From: CAVTND01 sp963735955
GTDB lineage: Bacteria > Pseudomonadota > Gammaproteobacteria > Burkholderiales > Burkholderiaceae_F
DNA length: 64,000 bases
Assembly (NCBI GenBank): GCA_963735955.1
Contig: CAVTND010000010.1
Coordinates: 124,001 to 188,000 of the forward strand
Direction of reading: 5' to 3'
The notes below the pieces were generated by a model, which was given only the letters and a program-made list of their open reading frames with translations, searched no databases and was not told where the DNA came from. Shown here piece by piece: positions 51,001 through 59,397 of this stretch (within the stretch, counting starts at the first letter, position 1; each line of letters opens with the position of its first letter). A program made the position numbers and the translations under genes.

Positions 51001-51205
51001 CCTCGGCATCCAGTCGCTCCGAGAGCTCGGTGTACCCGACCAGGTCGACGAATACGATCGTGAGAAACCGACGTTCGGGATTCTCGGGCCGGTTTTCAAC
51101 GGTCCCGAGTGTCGACTGGGCGTCTCTGGTGGTGGTCATTGCGTCGATCTGGCCCGAACTTTTTCGAGTCCAGGAGTGATCCGGACCCGATTCTGGCTGA
51201 GGCAC
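48011..51205 (-). CDS. Class III adenylate/guanylate cyclase - AAA ATPase - TPR regulator
   Basis: Large signalling protein, 1064 residues from GTG 51205. The N-terminal class III cyclase domain (about 45-215) has metal-binding Asp in IVFVDLVGYTELSERLDAED and FVARFAGDGILVYFGFPHAH. A following STAND/AAA-type ATPase has Walker A GEAGVGKTRLV (about 276) and Walker B ILWIEDAHWLD (about 395). The C-terminal 450 residues are TPR-like helices with alternating Ala-rich repeats. No DNA-binding domain is evident. The start is uncertain: a strong AAAGGAGG lies only 1-2 bases before the GTG, and ATG 51139 is the other choice. No frameshift is present in 3.2 kb. It is divergent from the radical SAM/LCAT operon and may regulate or sense for it (inference). 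Confidence 0.9.
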   Translation of the reverse strand: MPQPESGPDHSWTRKSSGQIDAMTTTRDAQSTLGTVENRPENPERRFLTIVFVDLVGYTELSERLDAEDLGMLQSRYQKLALTIMERYGGFVARFAGDGILVYFGFPHAHERDAERAVRAALELQRRMIEIDTEVQGKRLPALSARIGVHSGHVLMAPEQLSFGTGVPGAVGDVANLAARLQTEAPPGGILMSQETMELVDGLIECEALGSRPIKGLSREVAVFRAVSVLRDTGQKSARQQRGATRMVGRDASVKRILTRWQSTLEGSFCQCVAVVGEAGVGKTRLVLEFCGLPEVADATLLQANCHEIFARTPLFPVGSFFWARAGLTHEDSEPECAQKLSVLLEGLGLHSSENMEIVASLVGLSEAGATAAIAPTPQMFKRKQYEFVLSVIARIAREKPTILWIEDAHWLDPSSAELLLEVCATLKDTPILVLLTMRAFPPGPTLPEVVEAVQLEQLGLQECLELARTVPGAEILADDIVADAVIAADGVPLFLEQLVISLLDERLEIPGKVRRQAGMPLMLAQMMSERLDRLKGGRRIVQAAACIGRSFTPDFLFAVLQETAVIVAEPLEALVNAEILLAKPYGEEVRFEFCHALLQRMAYESMVQTERRAMHGRIVAVLRERAGVRPAIPEVMAHHLTEAGVFAEAAEAWLLAGATANQRSAHVEAVGHLRKGLGLLDRISVPEQRRELELKLQVSLMSSILATQSATSRELSVCCERGLEICQDGEPTPLIFPFVFGKFTFANCRGNSEEAEQIARLFLSLAERSSNESARVIGHRMLGMVLFAQGQATKAKEHLETSLNLYRPERDEATTHMFGQNTEVHTKSVLSLTQFCLGNVDAALDMGIDALRTADAIRHPHSTGIPLCYVGGWVFGLCEATDNLMHESRRLLTLAEQHRLAGFRAHGLAFLGWAMCQRGALAQGIAAIEQGIAAFDSVEFLLALAGHLANLADAQRRVGRMGAAKSSAARAVELLPAGSRWLEAEVRRIEALVVRDSAPEDADRAEMMLRSAVASARNCAFPVMERRCLLSLNKPLDHNVANRTLKRAWQIWRISKTLDGGLH

Positions 51206-51269
51206 CCCTCCTTTTTATCCAGAATAGTAGCTCCGGACTTCCTGCGCCCATCATTTGTCGGCGTTCGTC

Positions 51270-51298
51270 TTGACAGCTTGCGCGGTTGTTGCTTCCAT
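51270..51298 (+). promoter_or_regulatory. Possible promoter of the radical SAM/LCAT operon
   Basis: A perfect TTGACA (51270-51275) is followed after 17 bases by TTCCAT (51293-51298), a weak -10. Transcription would start near 51305, just upstream of ATG 51330, which has a G-rich Shine-Dalgarno (GGTGGGGGG). This favours ATG 51330 over in-frame upstream codons. Confidence 0.35.
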
Positions 51299-51329
51299 TG
51301 AGATGCAGAACAGCCAAGGTGGGGGGCGC

Positions 51330-54300
51330 ATGGGATTTCTGTCGTCAAGCGGTGCTCCAGGGGTTGCCGATCTCCAGCCCGACTGCCGTTCGGCAACTCC
51401 GCCGAAGTTGCGCGCCCTGGTGGTCTGCGCCCATCTTCGCCCTAGCCGCGACAAGCGCCGGTCGAGCTACTTCATGCAGCCGATTTCAGGCTTGCATGTC
51501 GGGTCGCTGATCGATCAGCAACGCTTCGACGTGCGCTTGCATCACGAAGACTGGCATGGACCGTTCAATACGACCGACTGTGCCGGATACGACGTCGTTT
51601 TCCTGGCTGGCCTTCAGCCCGACTTCGATCGGATGCGCCAGCTCGTCATTCTTCTTTCGGAAGGCTGGCGCCAAGGTGGTTGGAGGAGGGAGTATCTGCA
51701 CCTCGTTCCCCGAGTTCGCGACTCGATTTTTCGACGCGGTCTGCGTCGGAGGGGTGGACAGCGTGCCTGAAGTCATTTCGGATTTCCTTGGGGGTACCCT
51801 CAAGTCGATCTATCGCTCCCCGACAGACCGGATTTCGAACTACACAATCGACTACACACTATTCCCCCGCAACGGCATCAATCCGTTTCTGCACCTGATG
51901 GAGTCGTCGCGGGGCTGCAGTTTCAAGTGCACTTTTTGCGTCATTCCGGCCGAGTTCGGTACCCATGTCCGGTATGACCTGAAGACCCTGGCGGATAGCC
52001 TCGAAAGCGCACTTTCGTCGAGCCCGTGGTGGAGCTTTCGCCGCTGGTATCCGATGGTCATGTTCCTGGACAACAATTTCTCGGACGATCGCGCGCACAT
52101 GCTGCGAGTCGCAGAGTTGATGCGCTCCCATCCCAGGATTCGAGGCTGGGGCGCGTTGGTGACGCAGAACGTCTTGCACGACCGCGAGCTGATCAAGCAC
52201 CTGGCCAGGTCCAAATGCATGGTGGTCTTCGCTGGAGTCGAGTCGCTGGACCATGAAATGCTGCGACGGTACAACAAGAAGCAGAACCTCAGCCGGCGCC
52301 ATAGTGTCTCCGACGACATCGCCTTCGCAGAATCGCAGGGCATCGCTATCTGTTACGGCTATCTGTTTGATCACCGACATCAAACCGCCGCCGAAATGGA
52401 GCGGCAGATCCGATCGATCGCGCAGAATCCGTTGCTGCCGATGCCGGTCTATCTGAGCGTGATTGCGCCGCTCGCGGGTACGGCGAGCTTCTGGGACGAC
52501 CTGCGGATGGGCCACCTCGCCCCGAATCTGCGCCTGCGTGACCTCGACGGCGAGACGATCGGGCATTCGCAACTGGCCGATCGCTCGGAGGCTATTGTCG
52601 ACTTCATCGAGCGCATGTTTCGCCGTCCGTGGACCGTGGTCGGTCGCTTCGGCATTTTGATCAAGACAATCCGCCGGATCGTCCGCGCCCGCACGCTCAA
52701 TCCGGTGCGCTGGTACGTGATTGCGTCAGCCAACTTCCACTGCTTCCTTTGGTCAAGCGCCACGCCGACCCACCCGCGGACCTATATGGCGGGCAGCGAT
52801 GCTCTTGACCCGCAATACTTCGAGCAGCCGGGCGACTTGTCGGAGGATGATCGAATTCGCTACTTCGATCCGATCGCGATCACCGATGCCGAAGGCGGGC
52901 CGGCGGAATGGTTGAAGCCCTACCTGCCGGTGGTGACCAAAGCGGTCGCGCGGCCGATGGCTTTTCGAGTCCCGGCTCGCCAGCGAGGGCTCGCCATGAA
53001 GTACGAGGAAGCCCGGGACGTCGCGCAACTCGCCGATCTCGATTGTGCGATCGATGAGTTCATCGCGGAGTACAGGAAATCAAGAAGGCCGCCGGAAGAG
53101 CGTCAGACCGTCATACTGTTTCCGGGCGGTGCTGGTTGCCAACTGAAGCGGTCTCCCGATAAGTACCCTTCGGGTGACATTACTAACCCTTCAACCTATG
53201 ACTACGTCTGGCTCAATTGTTTGACCTTCATCGGTGCTGCGCTCTTCCTCAGGATGGAGCGGAGCAAGGACGGTGTCTACATGGAGGCCGACCAGCACAT
53301 CATCATCGCTAGCGGATCGGTGCAGCTATTTGGAGAAACGCCCTACGACGACTTCATCGACTGGTGTAGGCCCCGAGGCATCGATCTGTTCGTCTACGGT
53401 TACGACTGGCGGCGTCCCTTCGAGGATTGCGCTCGATTCTTCGTGATGAAGTTCTTGCCGCACTTTCAGAAGCGCGTCATCGAAGGGTGCAGCACGAATC
53501 CGTTGGCCAAGTTGTCGCTCCTGGGCCACAGCCTGGGCGGGATGCTCGTGAATTGGATTCTCCGTAACCATCACGACGAGATCGAAAAGATTGGTCATTG
53601 GCACAGGGCGGTCACTGTGGCAACGCCGTTCTATGGTTACGCGGAGCAGATGCCTCGATGGTTCGCGGGTCAGTGGCCTCTCAACTTTCTTGGCACGGAA
53701 GAGGTGGTGCGGGTGATCTCTTCGTTTCCCGCGTTTTACACAGTGAACTTTCTCGACATGGAGACCTACGACCACAACAAAGAGTTGCTTGAAGCGGATC
53801 CGTCGTACCCGCTAGCCGATTACCCAAGCAGGGACCATGCCAATCCCAGCCTTCGCGTGGATCCCTACAATCCGGGGATAAATGAAGACTTGGTGCGTTA
53901 TCCGACTCAGAAAAAGACGGGATTCGACATGGCTGAGTTAGGTCGGGCGCTCAAGGTTTTCCAGAGTCTGGCTGCGCCTATCGTTGACGCAAGCTTGTCG
54001 ACGAAGTTCTTCAATATCCGGGGCGTCTTGCCGAATCCGGACACGCATGGAAGCACGCGGTGGGGCTGGATCGATCCGGACTTCGACCCGGATGTCGACG
54101 ACTCGCCGATCTTTTTGCATGAGGACGTGCCTGGAGACGGCACGCAGCCGGCTTGGACCGCGCGCCTTGCTAGCCTGCCTCGCGACAATGTCATCAACGC
54201 AATCGGCGACGATGTTGAGCACACGTTCATCATGAACGCGACCGTGGTGCTCGAAAAGCTCGCCGGTGTGTTCGACGTACCGAAAGAAGTTCGTGAAGAA

Positions 54301-54522
54301 AGGCCGAAACGGGAGGACCGCCCCGCAATTGCGTCGTCTGCCGTGGCAATGGACTTCATTCGGGATCTTCATGATCATTTCAAGGACCGCCCACTCAAGT
54401 CGTTAAAGGACGCCGACGAGGAAGTTCAGAGTTACTTGGTTTCCCGCGGTCGTTCACGCTATTCAATCAGTTCGATAGCCCGCCGGATCCTGATCGATCT
54501 AGCAAGACCAATGCGGAACTGA
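51330..54522 (+). CDS. B12-binding radical SAM protein continuing in frame into an LCAT-like hydrolase (one frameshift)
   Basis: The first part has a B12-binding-like domain (KLRALVVCAHLRPSRDKRRS to AGYDVVFLAGLQPD). A one-base slip near 51645 leads to FFFRKAGAKVVGGGSICTSF. The radical SAM cluster motif CSFKCTFC lies in HLMESSRGCSFKCTFCVIP (C-x3-C-x2-C), followed by MVMFLDNNFSDDRAHMLRVA and VVFAGVESLDHEMLRRYNKK. From about 52996 the frame is an LCAT/PDAT-like serine hydrolase: ILFPGG, YGYDWRRPFEDC, nucleophile GHSLGG, PGDGTQPAWTAR and VEHTFIMN. A helical C-terminal module (FIRDLHDHF to ARRILIDLARP) matches the separate small proteins downstream. The rSAM-hydrolase join may be a true fusion or an indel artefact (see the site at 52985). 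There is no signal peptide. Confidence 0.82.
52985..52999 (+). promoter_or_regulatory. Internal Shine-Dalgarno and ATGA at the rSAM/LCAT boundary
   Basis: GAGGG (52985-52989) lies six bases before ATG 52996, which begins MKYEEARDVAQLADLDCAID. This aligns with the N-termini of the two downstream hydrolases (MSYETTRD and MTYDETRD). In the next frame a TGA (52997-52999) overlaps the ATG as ATGA. The hydrolase may therefore be a separate, translationally coupled gene, either with internal initiation or with an upstream indel hiding the rSAM stop. Confidence 0.6.
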
Positions 54523-54634
54523 ATCGCCTGGCACAAGCGAACGAACATGCCACGCGGCGGTGCATGGAACTCACGCAATTCACTCGCAACCACGTTCTGC
54601 GGAAACGACTGGAGAACAGCAGGGAGCGCAGGTG

Positions 54635-55921
54635 ATGAGTTACGAAACTACGCGGGACAGCGAGCAGTTGCGGATCATGGATCCTGCAATCGACGACTTC
54701 ATCGATCGCTACAACAATTCGAGTGGACCCGCCGCGGGTCCGCGGCAGACGATCTTTCTGTTCCCAGGCGGCACGGGGTCGAGGCTAAGGCGCGCAACCA
54801 AGCCGTACGTTGACGGTGCCGCGGGAGTGCAGATGTTTGCCTACGACGACGTCTGGGTGACTCCCATGACCGTCCTGGGCGGCGCCCTCGACCTGAAGAT
54901 GACGAAGACCGCGGGAGGCAAGTACCGGGACAAGGACAACCGTATCGTCGTTGCCGACGGCGACGTCAATCTGCTGGGTTGCGGCGTATACGACGCCTTC
55001 ACAGCATGGTGCGATCGGAAGGGTCTCGACTGGTTTGTCTTCGGGTGGGACTGGCGGCGACGGCTCGATCACATCGGCGCGTTCTTCCTCAAAAAATTTC
55101 TCCCGTATTTCAAGGCTCGCGTCCAGAACGGCTGCAACAACGCCGACCCGCTCCTCACCTTCTCACTGATTGGGCACAGTGCGGGCGGGATGGTCGTCAA
55201 CTGGATCCTGCGCAAGAACCATCCCAACGGCGCCAACTTGCAAAAGGCAATCACGGTCGCCACACCATTTTATGGCTACGCGGGCCAGGTGCACCGCTGG
55301 TTCGAGGGGGAGTCCTACCTCAACGGCTTCTTCGACATCTACAAGAAAGGCATCATCAAGACACTGTGCTCGTTTCCGTCCTGCTACGCATGGCAGTTTC
55401 TCGACCACCAAACGTTCGCGCAGAACCAGGTTGCGCTCGCAGCTGACCAGAATTTCAAGCTGTTGACCTATCCAAGCCTCGACAAAACCACCGGCACTGT
55501 CGCCGATCCCTACAAGCCCAAGACAAACGGCAACCTATCCAGGTATCCGTCGGCGAGCTCATCCGGATTCGACAAGAAGGAACTCAAGCAAGGACGGATG
55601 CTCGCGCGATACCTCGCGTCCCCCCTAGTACCCGCGCTCGCGCAGAAGTTCGTAAACATTCGCGGCGTCACCAGCGCCAGCGGCACCATCGGCAGTACGA
55701 ATTGGGACTGGGTGCCGCCGACCGACCCGACGCCGATTGCGGATGGCGCCAGCGTACCGGGCGACGGCACGCAACCAGCGTGGACAGCCCGGCATGCAGG
55801 CTTGGCCGCCGCACTTCCGAGTAGTTTGATCACTGTCACAGGAGGCGTTGACGTCGAACATATGCTCATCATGAATTCCGCCAAGACGCTTGGCGCGCTC
55901 GCGAGCGTGCTGGGTGTTTGA
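54635..55921 (+). CDS. LCAT-like serine hydrolase/acyltransferase, second copy
   Basis: Paralogue of the hydrolase part of the upstream gene and of the third copy. The 428-residue product has oxyanion-type FLFPGG (41-46), the LCAT/PDAT hallmark GWDWRRR (137-143) and nucleophile GHSAGG (Ser182). A probable Asp377 lies in PGDGTQPAWTAR and His409 in VEHMLIMN. LCAT-family enzymes use this Ser-Asp-His triad to deacylate or transfer acyl groups from lipids. No signal peptide or membrane helix is visible. ATG 54635 has AGGGAG 8 bases upstream. The 112 bases before it (54523-54634) hold nothing else I can identify. It is followed after 9 bases by its small partner gene. Confidence 0.88.
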   Translation: MSYETTRDSEQLRIMDPAIDDFIDRYNNSSGPAAGPRQTIFLFPGGTGSRLRRATKPYVDGAAGVQMFAYDDVWVTPMTVLGGALDLKMTKTAGGKYRDKDNRIVVADGDVNLLGCGVYDAFTAWCDRKGLDWFVFGWDWRRRLDHIGAFFLKKFLPYFKARVQNGCNNADPLLTFSLIGHSAGGMVVNWILRKNHPNGANLQKAITVATPFYGYAGQVHRWFEGESYLNGFFDIYKKGIIKTLCSFPSCYAWQFLDHQTFAQNQVALAADQNFKLLTYPSLDKTTGTVADPYKPKTNGNLSRYPSASSSGFDKKELKQGRMLARYLASPLVPALAQKFVNIRGVTSASGTIGSTNWDWVPPTDPTPIADGASVPGDGTQPAWTARHAGLAAALPSSLITVTGGVDVEHMLIMNSAKTLGALASVLGV

Positions 55922-55930
55922 GGAGCGACG

Positions 55931-56309
55931 ATGATCAGGAAGACGAGAAAGGTTCCGGTTACGACCGTGTCTTCAAGAGGAGGCGCTGGCGTTCGTGCGG
56001 GACCTCCAGAAGGCCTTTACTAAGACTCCGAGGTCCAAAGCAGAGCAGGAGCGCCTGCGCGAATATCTCGCGAAGTTCGACGCCGAGACCTTGAGGAGCG
56101 TCGGGCGCCGAGTACTAATGGACATCCTCAAGCGGCCAGCCAGAACGATACCTCCCGACTATGTTCCGTCGACAGATTCAGTCGTCAAACCGAGTCCGCG
56201 GAAAGGCGCTACCTCCCTCGCAAATGAACGCAGCAAGTCCGGAAGAGTCAAGGCCGATTCCGCCAAGTCTGCAGCGGTACGCCGTAGCCGGAACTCCAGA
56301 CAGCGATAA
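55931..56309 (+). CDS. Small basic partner protein, copy 1 (one frameshift)
   Basis: I do not recognise a named family. From ATG 55931 the N-terminus is MIRKTRKVPVTTVSS. A slip near 55977 joins it to EEALAFVRDLQKAFTKTPRS, followed by EYLAKFDAETLRSVGRRVLM and DILKRP, then a Lys/Arg/Ser-rich tail of about 50 residues. The helical core repeats in the gene after the third hydrolase and at the C-terminus of the first. It lies 9 bases after hydrolase copy 2 and 17 bases before copy 3, so a functional pair with the hydrolase is likely. The basic tail could bind nucleic acid, phospholipid or an acidic partner (inference). Confidence 0.75.
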
Positions 56310-56326
56310 GACAGAAGGCGCCGGCC

Positions 56327-57598
56327 ATGACCTATGACGAAACCAGGGACCTCGAGCAAATCGATCAGACCAATCATGCGATCGATGATTTCATTACGCG
56401 CTTCAACAATTCAAGTGCGCCTGCGGCGAATCGACAAACCGTAATCTTGTTTCCTGGCGGATTGGCGTCGAAGCTCAAGCGGGCGGAAACAAGATTCAAG
56501 AGTAGCGTTGCCGGTCCGCAGTCGTTCCGTTACCGCACCATTTGGCTCGACGCAGGTTCGCTCACGGGCGACGCATTGAACCTACAGATGACGAAGGTCG
56601 GGGCGGGTGAGTACAGAGACAAGGACGACCGCATCATCGTCGCCGACGGACCTGTCGAAGTTCTTGGATGCACGCCGTACGACGGATTTACAAGGTGGTG
56701 CGACAAGAAGGAAATTGATTGGTTCATTTTCGGCTATGACTGGCGGCGTCGACTGGACCACGTCGTCAGGTTTTTCGTCGACAAGTGGCTTCCGCATTTT
56801 CAGGAGCGCGTCAAAGACGAGTGCAACAACGCCGATCCGCTGCAGAATTTCTCGCTCGTGGGTCATAGTCAAGGCGGCATGATTGTCAATTGGATCCTGC
56901 GCGACAACGCTCCGATCGTGACCAACATGCGCAAGGCCATCACAGCGGGCACGCCGTTTTACGGGTACGCCAGCCAGGTCCATCGCTGGTTCGAGGGTGA
57001 ACCCTTGCTCAACGGCCCCTTCAATACTTTTCGGGACGACATCATCAAGGTAATTTCGTCCCTCCCGGCGTTGTACGCATTGCATTTCCTCGATAAAGAC
57101 ACGTTTGATGGGAACCAACCGGCGCTTTCTCAGGATCCGGACTTTCCACTTGCGAGCTACCCCAGCACGGACGACACAACCGGAAGCCCCGCGGATCCTT
57201 ATGACCCTCAGGAGAGCGGCAATCTTCTGCGTTATCCGACCAAGGCATCGACCGGCTTCGACCGGGATGAACTGGAGAACGGAAAGGAGGTTGTCCAGTT
57301 TCTCGCCTCCGACCTCGACGAGGATCTCGCGCTGAAGTTCTTCAATATCCGCGGCGTTCAAACCACCGACGACACGATCGGCAGCACGACCTGGGGCAAG
57401 TTGCCGCCCATGGATCCGTCTCCAATCGAGGATGGCCCGCATGTGCCCGGAGACGGTGTGCAACCGGCCTGGTCGACGCGCCTGGTCACGCTGAATGAAG
57501 AGAACTGCATCACCGTCAAAGGGAGTGACCTTGATCATCAGTTCCTCATGAATCACCGCAAGACGCTGAAAGCGCTCGCCGGCGTGCTGGGCGTTTAG
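56327..57598 (+). CDS. LCAT-like serine hydrolase/acyltransferase, third copy
   Basis: The 423-residue product aligns along its whole length with copy 2: ILFPGG (40-45), FGYDWRRRLDHVVRFF, nucleophile GHSQGG (Ser181), GDGVQPAWSTR (Asp376) and LDHQFLMN (His404). Both copies end in LGVLGV-like tails (ALAGVLGV). The Ser-Asp-His assignments come from position and family knowledge. The frame is intact with no signal peptide. The partner gene follows after 9 bases. The copies are diverged well beyond recent duplication, so each may act on a different substrate. Confidence 0.88.
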   Translation: MTYDETRDLEQIDQTNHAIDDFITRFNNSSAPAANRQTVILFPGGLASKLKRAETRFKSSVAGPQSFRYRTIWLDAGSLTGDALNLQMTKVGAGEYRDKDDRIIVADGPVEVLGCTPYDGFTRWCDKKEIDWFIFGYDWRRRLDHVVRFFVDKWLPHFQERVKDECNNADPLQNFSLVGHSQGGMIVNWILRDNAPIVTNMRKAITAGTPFYGYASQVHRWFEGEPLLNGPFNTFRDDIIKVISSLPALYALHFLDKDTFDGNQPALSQDPDFPLASYPSTDDTTGSPADPYDPQESGNLLRYPTKASTGFDRDELENGKEVVQFLASDLDEDLALKFFNIRGVQTTDDTIGSTTWGKLPPMDPSPIEDGPHVPGDGVQPAWSTRLVTLNEENCITVKGSDLDHQFLMNHRKTLKALAGVLGV

Positions 57599-57607
57599 GG
57601 AGTTGCC

Positions 57608-58048
57608 ATGCGCAGGAAACCACTACCCGACTCACAGGACCCGGTGCCTCCCGGTGAGGCGCTCAAGTTCGTTCAGGACCTCCAACGAAAATTCTGGAAG
57701 GCCTACGAGACTCGTACGGGACGGGAGAAATTGCGGAAGTATCTGAGCAAGTATGAAGAGGACTATCTGAGGCGAGTTGGGCGCCGCGTCATGATCGACA
57801 TCATGAAGCGACCGAATCCGCCGCAAGGCTCAGGCGGGAAAGCGGCGCCGACCGGGCCGACGCCGCCGCCCGTGGGCAAGAGTGGGGCGGGCGCCAAGTC
57901 GGACAAGACTTCAGGGAAGACAGCCGGACGCCCGGCGACCACGGTGAAGCCGAAGAAAGCGACAAAGCAAGCCGCTCGACAGGGACGCAAAGGCGTCGCG
58001 AAGAAGTCCACCGCAGGACGTACTCCTCGCAAGACCAGGAAGTCTTAG
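57608..58048 (+). CDS. Small basic partner protein, copy 2
   Basis: The 146-residue product is a paralogue of the 55931 gene. The core at about residues 15-66 reads PGEALKFVQDLQRKFWKAYE, KYLSKYEEDYLRRVGRRVMI and DIMKRP. The remaining 80 residues are a low-complexity tail rich in Lys, Pro, Ala and Thr (KKATKQAARQGRKGVAKKS), reminiscent of histone-H1-like or DNA-condensing tails. Its function is unknown. ATG 57608 follows hydrolase copy 3 by 9 bases. Confidence 0.78.
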   Translation: MRRKPLPDSQDPVPPGEALKFVQDLQRKFWKAYETRTGREKLRKYLSKYEEDYLRRVGRRVMIDIMKRPNPPQGSGGKAAPTGPTPPPVGKSGAGAKSDKTSGKTAGRPATTVKPKKATKQAARQGRKGVAKKSTAGRTPRKTRKS

Positions 58049-58053
58049 TCGAG

Positions 58054-58908
58054 ATGGCGATGGACCGGGGTGTGGCGGACAAGGTTTCCGTCGTGTCGGA
58101 TGCGTCAAGAGCGGCCGGTACTGGTCCGGGAATCGCGACGCCACAGCAGACCTGGGCAACCGAGGGCATCGCCCCGATGGAGCGCCCAGGCTTGATGACT
58201 CGCCTGTTCATGGCGGTTGTCGCTTTCGCCGAGCGCCTGAATTTCAAGTTTGCAAGACTCGGTAACCCCTGCGTCTATGAGAACCCCTGCTTTCCGTGGG
58301 CGGAGGAACTCGAACAGGAATGGCGGACAATCCGCAATGAACTCGATCGGGTCCTTGTGCGAAAGCATGAGTTGCCAAATGTCCAGGACCTCACCGTCGA
58401 TGCCGCGGCCATTACCCAGGACTCCCGCTGGAAGACATTTCTGTTTTGTGCCTACGGAGTCGAGTCGTCGGCCAACATGGCCCAATGTCCCAAAACCTGG
58501 CGCATCGTTTCGCGCATTCCCGGTCTTCGCACCGCGATGTTCTCGATACTCGAGCCGGGCAAGCGGCTCCCGCCGCATCGGGGCCCTTACAACGGTGTAC
58601 TGCGCCTGCATCTTGGCCTGTTGATTCCCGAACCGCGCGAACGCACGGCAATCCGAATCGGCCCTGAGCTACGACATTGGGAAGAAGGTCGCGTTCTGAT
58701 CTTCGACGACGCGTATGAGCACGAGGCCTGGAACGAAACCGAGTGCGCTCGTGTCGTTCTGTTCGTTGACTTCGTCAAGCCGCTGCGTTTTCCGGCCAGC
58801 GTATTGAATCGAATCCTGCTGAGCCTGGCGGTCTTTACTCCCTTTCTCCGCGAAGGAAGGCAAAACCTTCGTCGATGGGAGCGGAACTTCTACCTGGGCA
58901 ATAGCTGA
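58054..58908 (+). CDS. Aspartyl/asparaginyl beta-hydroxylase family protein
   Basis: Predicted 2-oxoglutarate/Fe(II)-dependent dioxygenase of the family that includes LpxO (lipid A hydroxylase) and AspH. The 284-residue product has the first metal His in PPHRGPYNGVLRLHLGLLIP and the second in FDDAYEHEAWNETECARVVL, with LRHWEEGRVLIFDD between them. A hydrophobic stretch near residues 245-262 precedes a basic C-terminus, as in membrane-associated LpxO-like members. ATG 58054 follows the partner gene by 5 bases, so it belongs to the hydrolase operon. An acyl-chain or protein substrate linked to the hydrolases is plausible but unproven. Confidence 0.87.
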   Translation: MAMDRGVADKVSVVSDASRAAGTGPGIATPQQTWATEGIAPMERPGLMTRLFMAVVAFAERLNFKFARLGNPCVYENPCFPWAEELEQEWRTIRNELDRVLVRKHELPNVQDLTVDAAAITQDSRWKTFLFCAYGVESSANMAQCPKTWRIVSRIPGLRTAMFSILEPGKRLPPHRGPYNGVLRLHLGLLIPEPRERTAIRIGPELRHWEEGRVLIFDDAYEHEAWNETECARVVLFVDFVKPLRFPASVLNRILLSLAVFTPFLREGRQNLRRWERNFYLGNS

Positions 58909-58985
58909 ACTGCTCGCGAAGTTGAGTACAGGACGGGAGGCCGCGAGCCTCTGGCACCAACCCAACTTCGCAAGACAATCGAAAC

Positions 58986-59004
58986 GGGCCGGCACAACCG
59001 GCCC
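58986..59004 (-). terminator. Rho-independent terminator of the small lipoprotein gene
   Basis: On the minus strand GGGCCGG, loop TTGTG and CCGGCCC (59004-58986) form a 7-bp GC stem followed by GTTTCGATTG. It lies 25 bases after the lipoprotein stop. It may also stop plus-strand transcripts from the hydroxylase gene. Confidence 0.7.
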
Positions 59005-59028
59005 CGCTTCATTCGCAGCGCGCGATGA

Positions 59029-59229
59029 TTATTTCTTGGCGTCCTTGGCTACGTCGGCCGGAGCATCGGCAGGCTTGGCGGCGTCGGCGGCAGGAGCGGG
59101 CGCAGGAGCCGGCGCGGGTGCTGGAGCAGCGGCGGGGGCGGGCGCTGCAGCCTTGGGAGCCTCGGCTTGCTTGCCGCAAGCGGCAAGCGCTACAACGATC
59201 ATCGAAGCAAGAAGAAACGACTTGTTCAT
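59029..59229 (-). CDS. Small Ala/Pro-rich lipoprotein
   Basis: The 66-residue product starts MNKSFLLASMIVVALAACGK, a type II signal peptide with lipobox LAAC (Cys about residue 18). The mature part is almost entirely Ala, Pro, Lys and Asp (a PAPAPAPAP-type run) ending DVAKDAKK. Its function is unknown; such tails may span from the membrane into the periplasm. It is followed by its own terminator. ATG 59229 has Shine-Dalgarno AGGAAGG. Confidence 0.82.
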   Translation of the reverse strand: MNKSFLLASMIVVALAACGKQAEAPKAAAPAPAAAPAPAPAPAPAPAADAAKPADAPADVAKDAKK

Positions 59230-59397
59230 GGAACGAACCTTCCTGAGTGGGTAAATTGATTGCGGCGCAAGTGCTATTCCGACCTGGCGGGTCGCAGGTC
59301 GACGATGAAAAGCTCTGGTTGACCCGTAACTGCCGGGCTCGAAGTATAGCGATCTACGAAGCGGCCTGCGCGCAGCGGAGCGAGCGCTGAACTAGTA

